DNA of 64,000 nucleotides, taken from positions 372,001 through 436,000 of the forward strand of contig NZ_JABEQE010000002.1 in the NCBI RefSeq assembly GCF_014174375.1. Reading direction: 5' to 3'. Numbering within the stretch: position 1 is the stretch's first letter; each line of letters starts with the position of its first letter. Source of the DNA: Gluconacetobacter asukensis (GTDB lineage: Bacteria; Pseudomonadota; Alphaproteobacteria; Acetobacterales; Acetobacteraceae). This document shows, piece after piece, positions 63,503-64,000 of this stretch. The translations under genes and the position numbers were made by a program. The notes beneath the pieces are model-generated. The model had not been told where the DNA came from. It saw only the letters and a program-made list of their open reading frames with translations, and searched no databases.

Positions 63503-64000
63503 TTACTCGTGCAGGGCATCGTTCATTTCGTCGGTCCACATGGCGGATTGTGCGTTCCAGACCACATCGACGCCGGTGCGACCGTGCAAACGGCAGTCTG
63601 AACAGCGTGCATGTGCACCATCCGTCAGGCCGGAGGTCGGAAGCCTGTGCCGGGTAAAGGCTGGAAATCCGGGGAGGATTCCGTCCGAACGCATTGCCAC
63701 AAGGCGGACTTCCTTCCAGCGATTGGGGGCAACGCAGACATAGTGATTGTCGGTGTCATCGGTAAATTGTCCGGCGGAGCAGGGGGCCGAGGGCGATAAG
63801 GGGGTCGACAGCCTTTCCTGGAGATATCCCCCATCCACGACCAGGCCGTCCTTGAACGTCGCCGTGCCATAGAGGGTGATGCGGTTATCATTCCGTATTT
63901 CGACGGCCGGAGTCGGATTGGGGTGTCCATGTTGCCCCGCCACGGCACCCAGCATGAGGCCGCCTGCACCGCCGAGGACGTCCGAGTCGTTGCGTCCGCC
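63503..64000 (-). CDS. Phage tail/structural-like protein, 5' end outside the window
   Basis: The frame is open from the window end to a stop at 63503 (about 165 codons), so the start lies beyond 64000. The segment LYGTATFKDGLVVDGGYLQERL and CSAGQFTDDTDNHYVCVAPNRWKEV resembles repetitive tail-fibre or structural C-termini seen in phage-derived genes, but I cannot name a family with certainty. The window gives no prophage context beyond this gene. It is convergent with the GT61 gene. Confidence 0.5.
   Translation of the reverse strand, partial: GGRNDSDVLGGAGGLMLGAVAGQHGHPNPTPAVEIRNDNRITLYGTATFKDGLVVDGGYLQERLSTPLSPSAPCSAGQFTDDTDNHYVCVAPNRWKEVRLVAMRSDGILPGFPAFTRHRLPTSGLTDGAHARCSDCRLHGRTGVDVVWNAQSAMWTDEMNDALHE

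Overview
The window is GC-rich chromosomal DNA (the last ~11 kb is visibly more AT-rich) from an alphaproteobacterium, almost certainly an acetic acid bacterium (Acetobacteraceae, Gluconacetobacter-like). The evidence is a bacterial pyruvate decarboxylase of 558 residues, a complete hpnABCDE-shc-hpnG hopanoid operon, an acetate kinase/phosphoketolase pair, an NAD-type malic enzyme, and AT-rich palindromic terminators repeated between genes. The species assignment is inference; no rRNA is present. One tRNA (Arg-ACG) is present. No intact insertion sequence, prophage or CRISPR array was seen.

Layout. 0-2.3 kb: end of a DUF3297 gene, a type II sulfide:quinone reductase-like flavoprotein, and a HepT-like/MNT nucleotidyltransferase pair. 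2.3-9.9 kb (minus strand): an FMN riboswitch drives ribD-ribE-ribBA-ribH, followed in the same direction by a UPF0104/HpnL-like membrane protein and the hopanoid-associated RND transporter HpnN. 10-13.3 kb: entericidin-like lipoprotein, a decayed serine beta-lactamase-family gene, a PaaI-type thioesterase, an S1/P1 nuclease, tRNA-Arg, and a DUF3147 membrane protein. 13.5-25.6 kb: small lipoproteins, a bacteriophytochrome HWE kinase with a fused receiver, a LysE exporter, dnaB, gmk, a short-chain dehydrogenase, an NCS1 permease and an orphan RND pump. 25.7-31.7 kb: rmlA, divergent from a large uncharacterised PLP-enzyme-like gene paired with a histidine phosphatase, then malic enzyme and a toxin-antitoxin relic. 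31.7-38.6 kb: exported RidA, an APH-like kinase, pdc with a divergent LysR regulator, nsrR with a divergent hmp (NsrR-type operator visible), and DUF488. 38.6-52.8 kb: arogenate/prephenate dehydrogenase, hpnL-like gene, the hopanoid operon, then ackA and xfp. 52.9-63.5 kb: more AT-rich accessory DNA with a GT8-like enzyme, a 1011-residue GT2/GT4 double glycosyltransferase, an FkbH-type HAD/GNAT protein, a GT92-like transferase with a beta-trefoil-like N-terminus, and a GT61 enzyme. The window ends inside a minus-strand gene with phage tail-like sequence.

How the parts fit. HpnA-G build squalene, cyclise it to hopene and trim adenosylhopane; HpnN and the HpnL-type proteins probably move or modify hopanoids. 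hpnH, needed to make adenosylhopane, is not here. Central carbon metabolism is represented by pyruvate decarboxylase (acetaldehyde), malic enzyme, phosphoketolase (acetyl-phosphate) and acetate kinase (acetate). NsrR/Hmp is a nitric oxide defence unit. The last 11 kb looks like a cell-surface glycan locus acquired or diversified independently of the core genome. Within this window it is the least described system.
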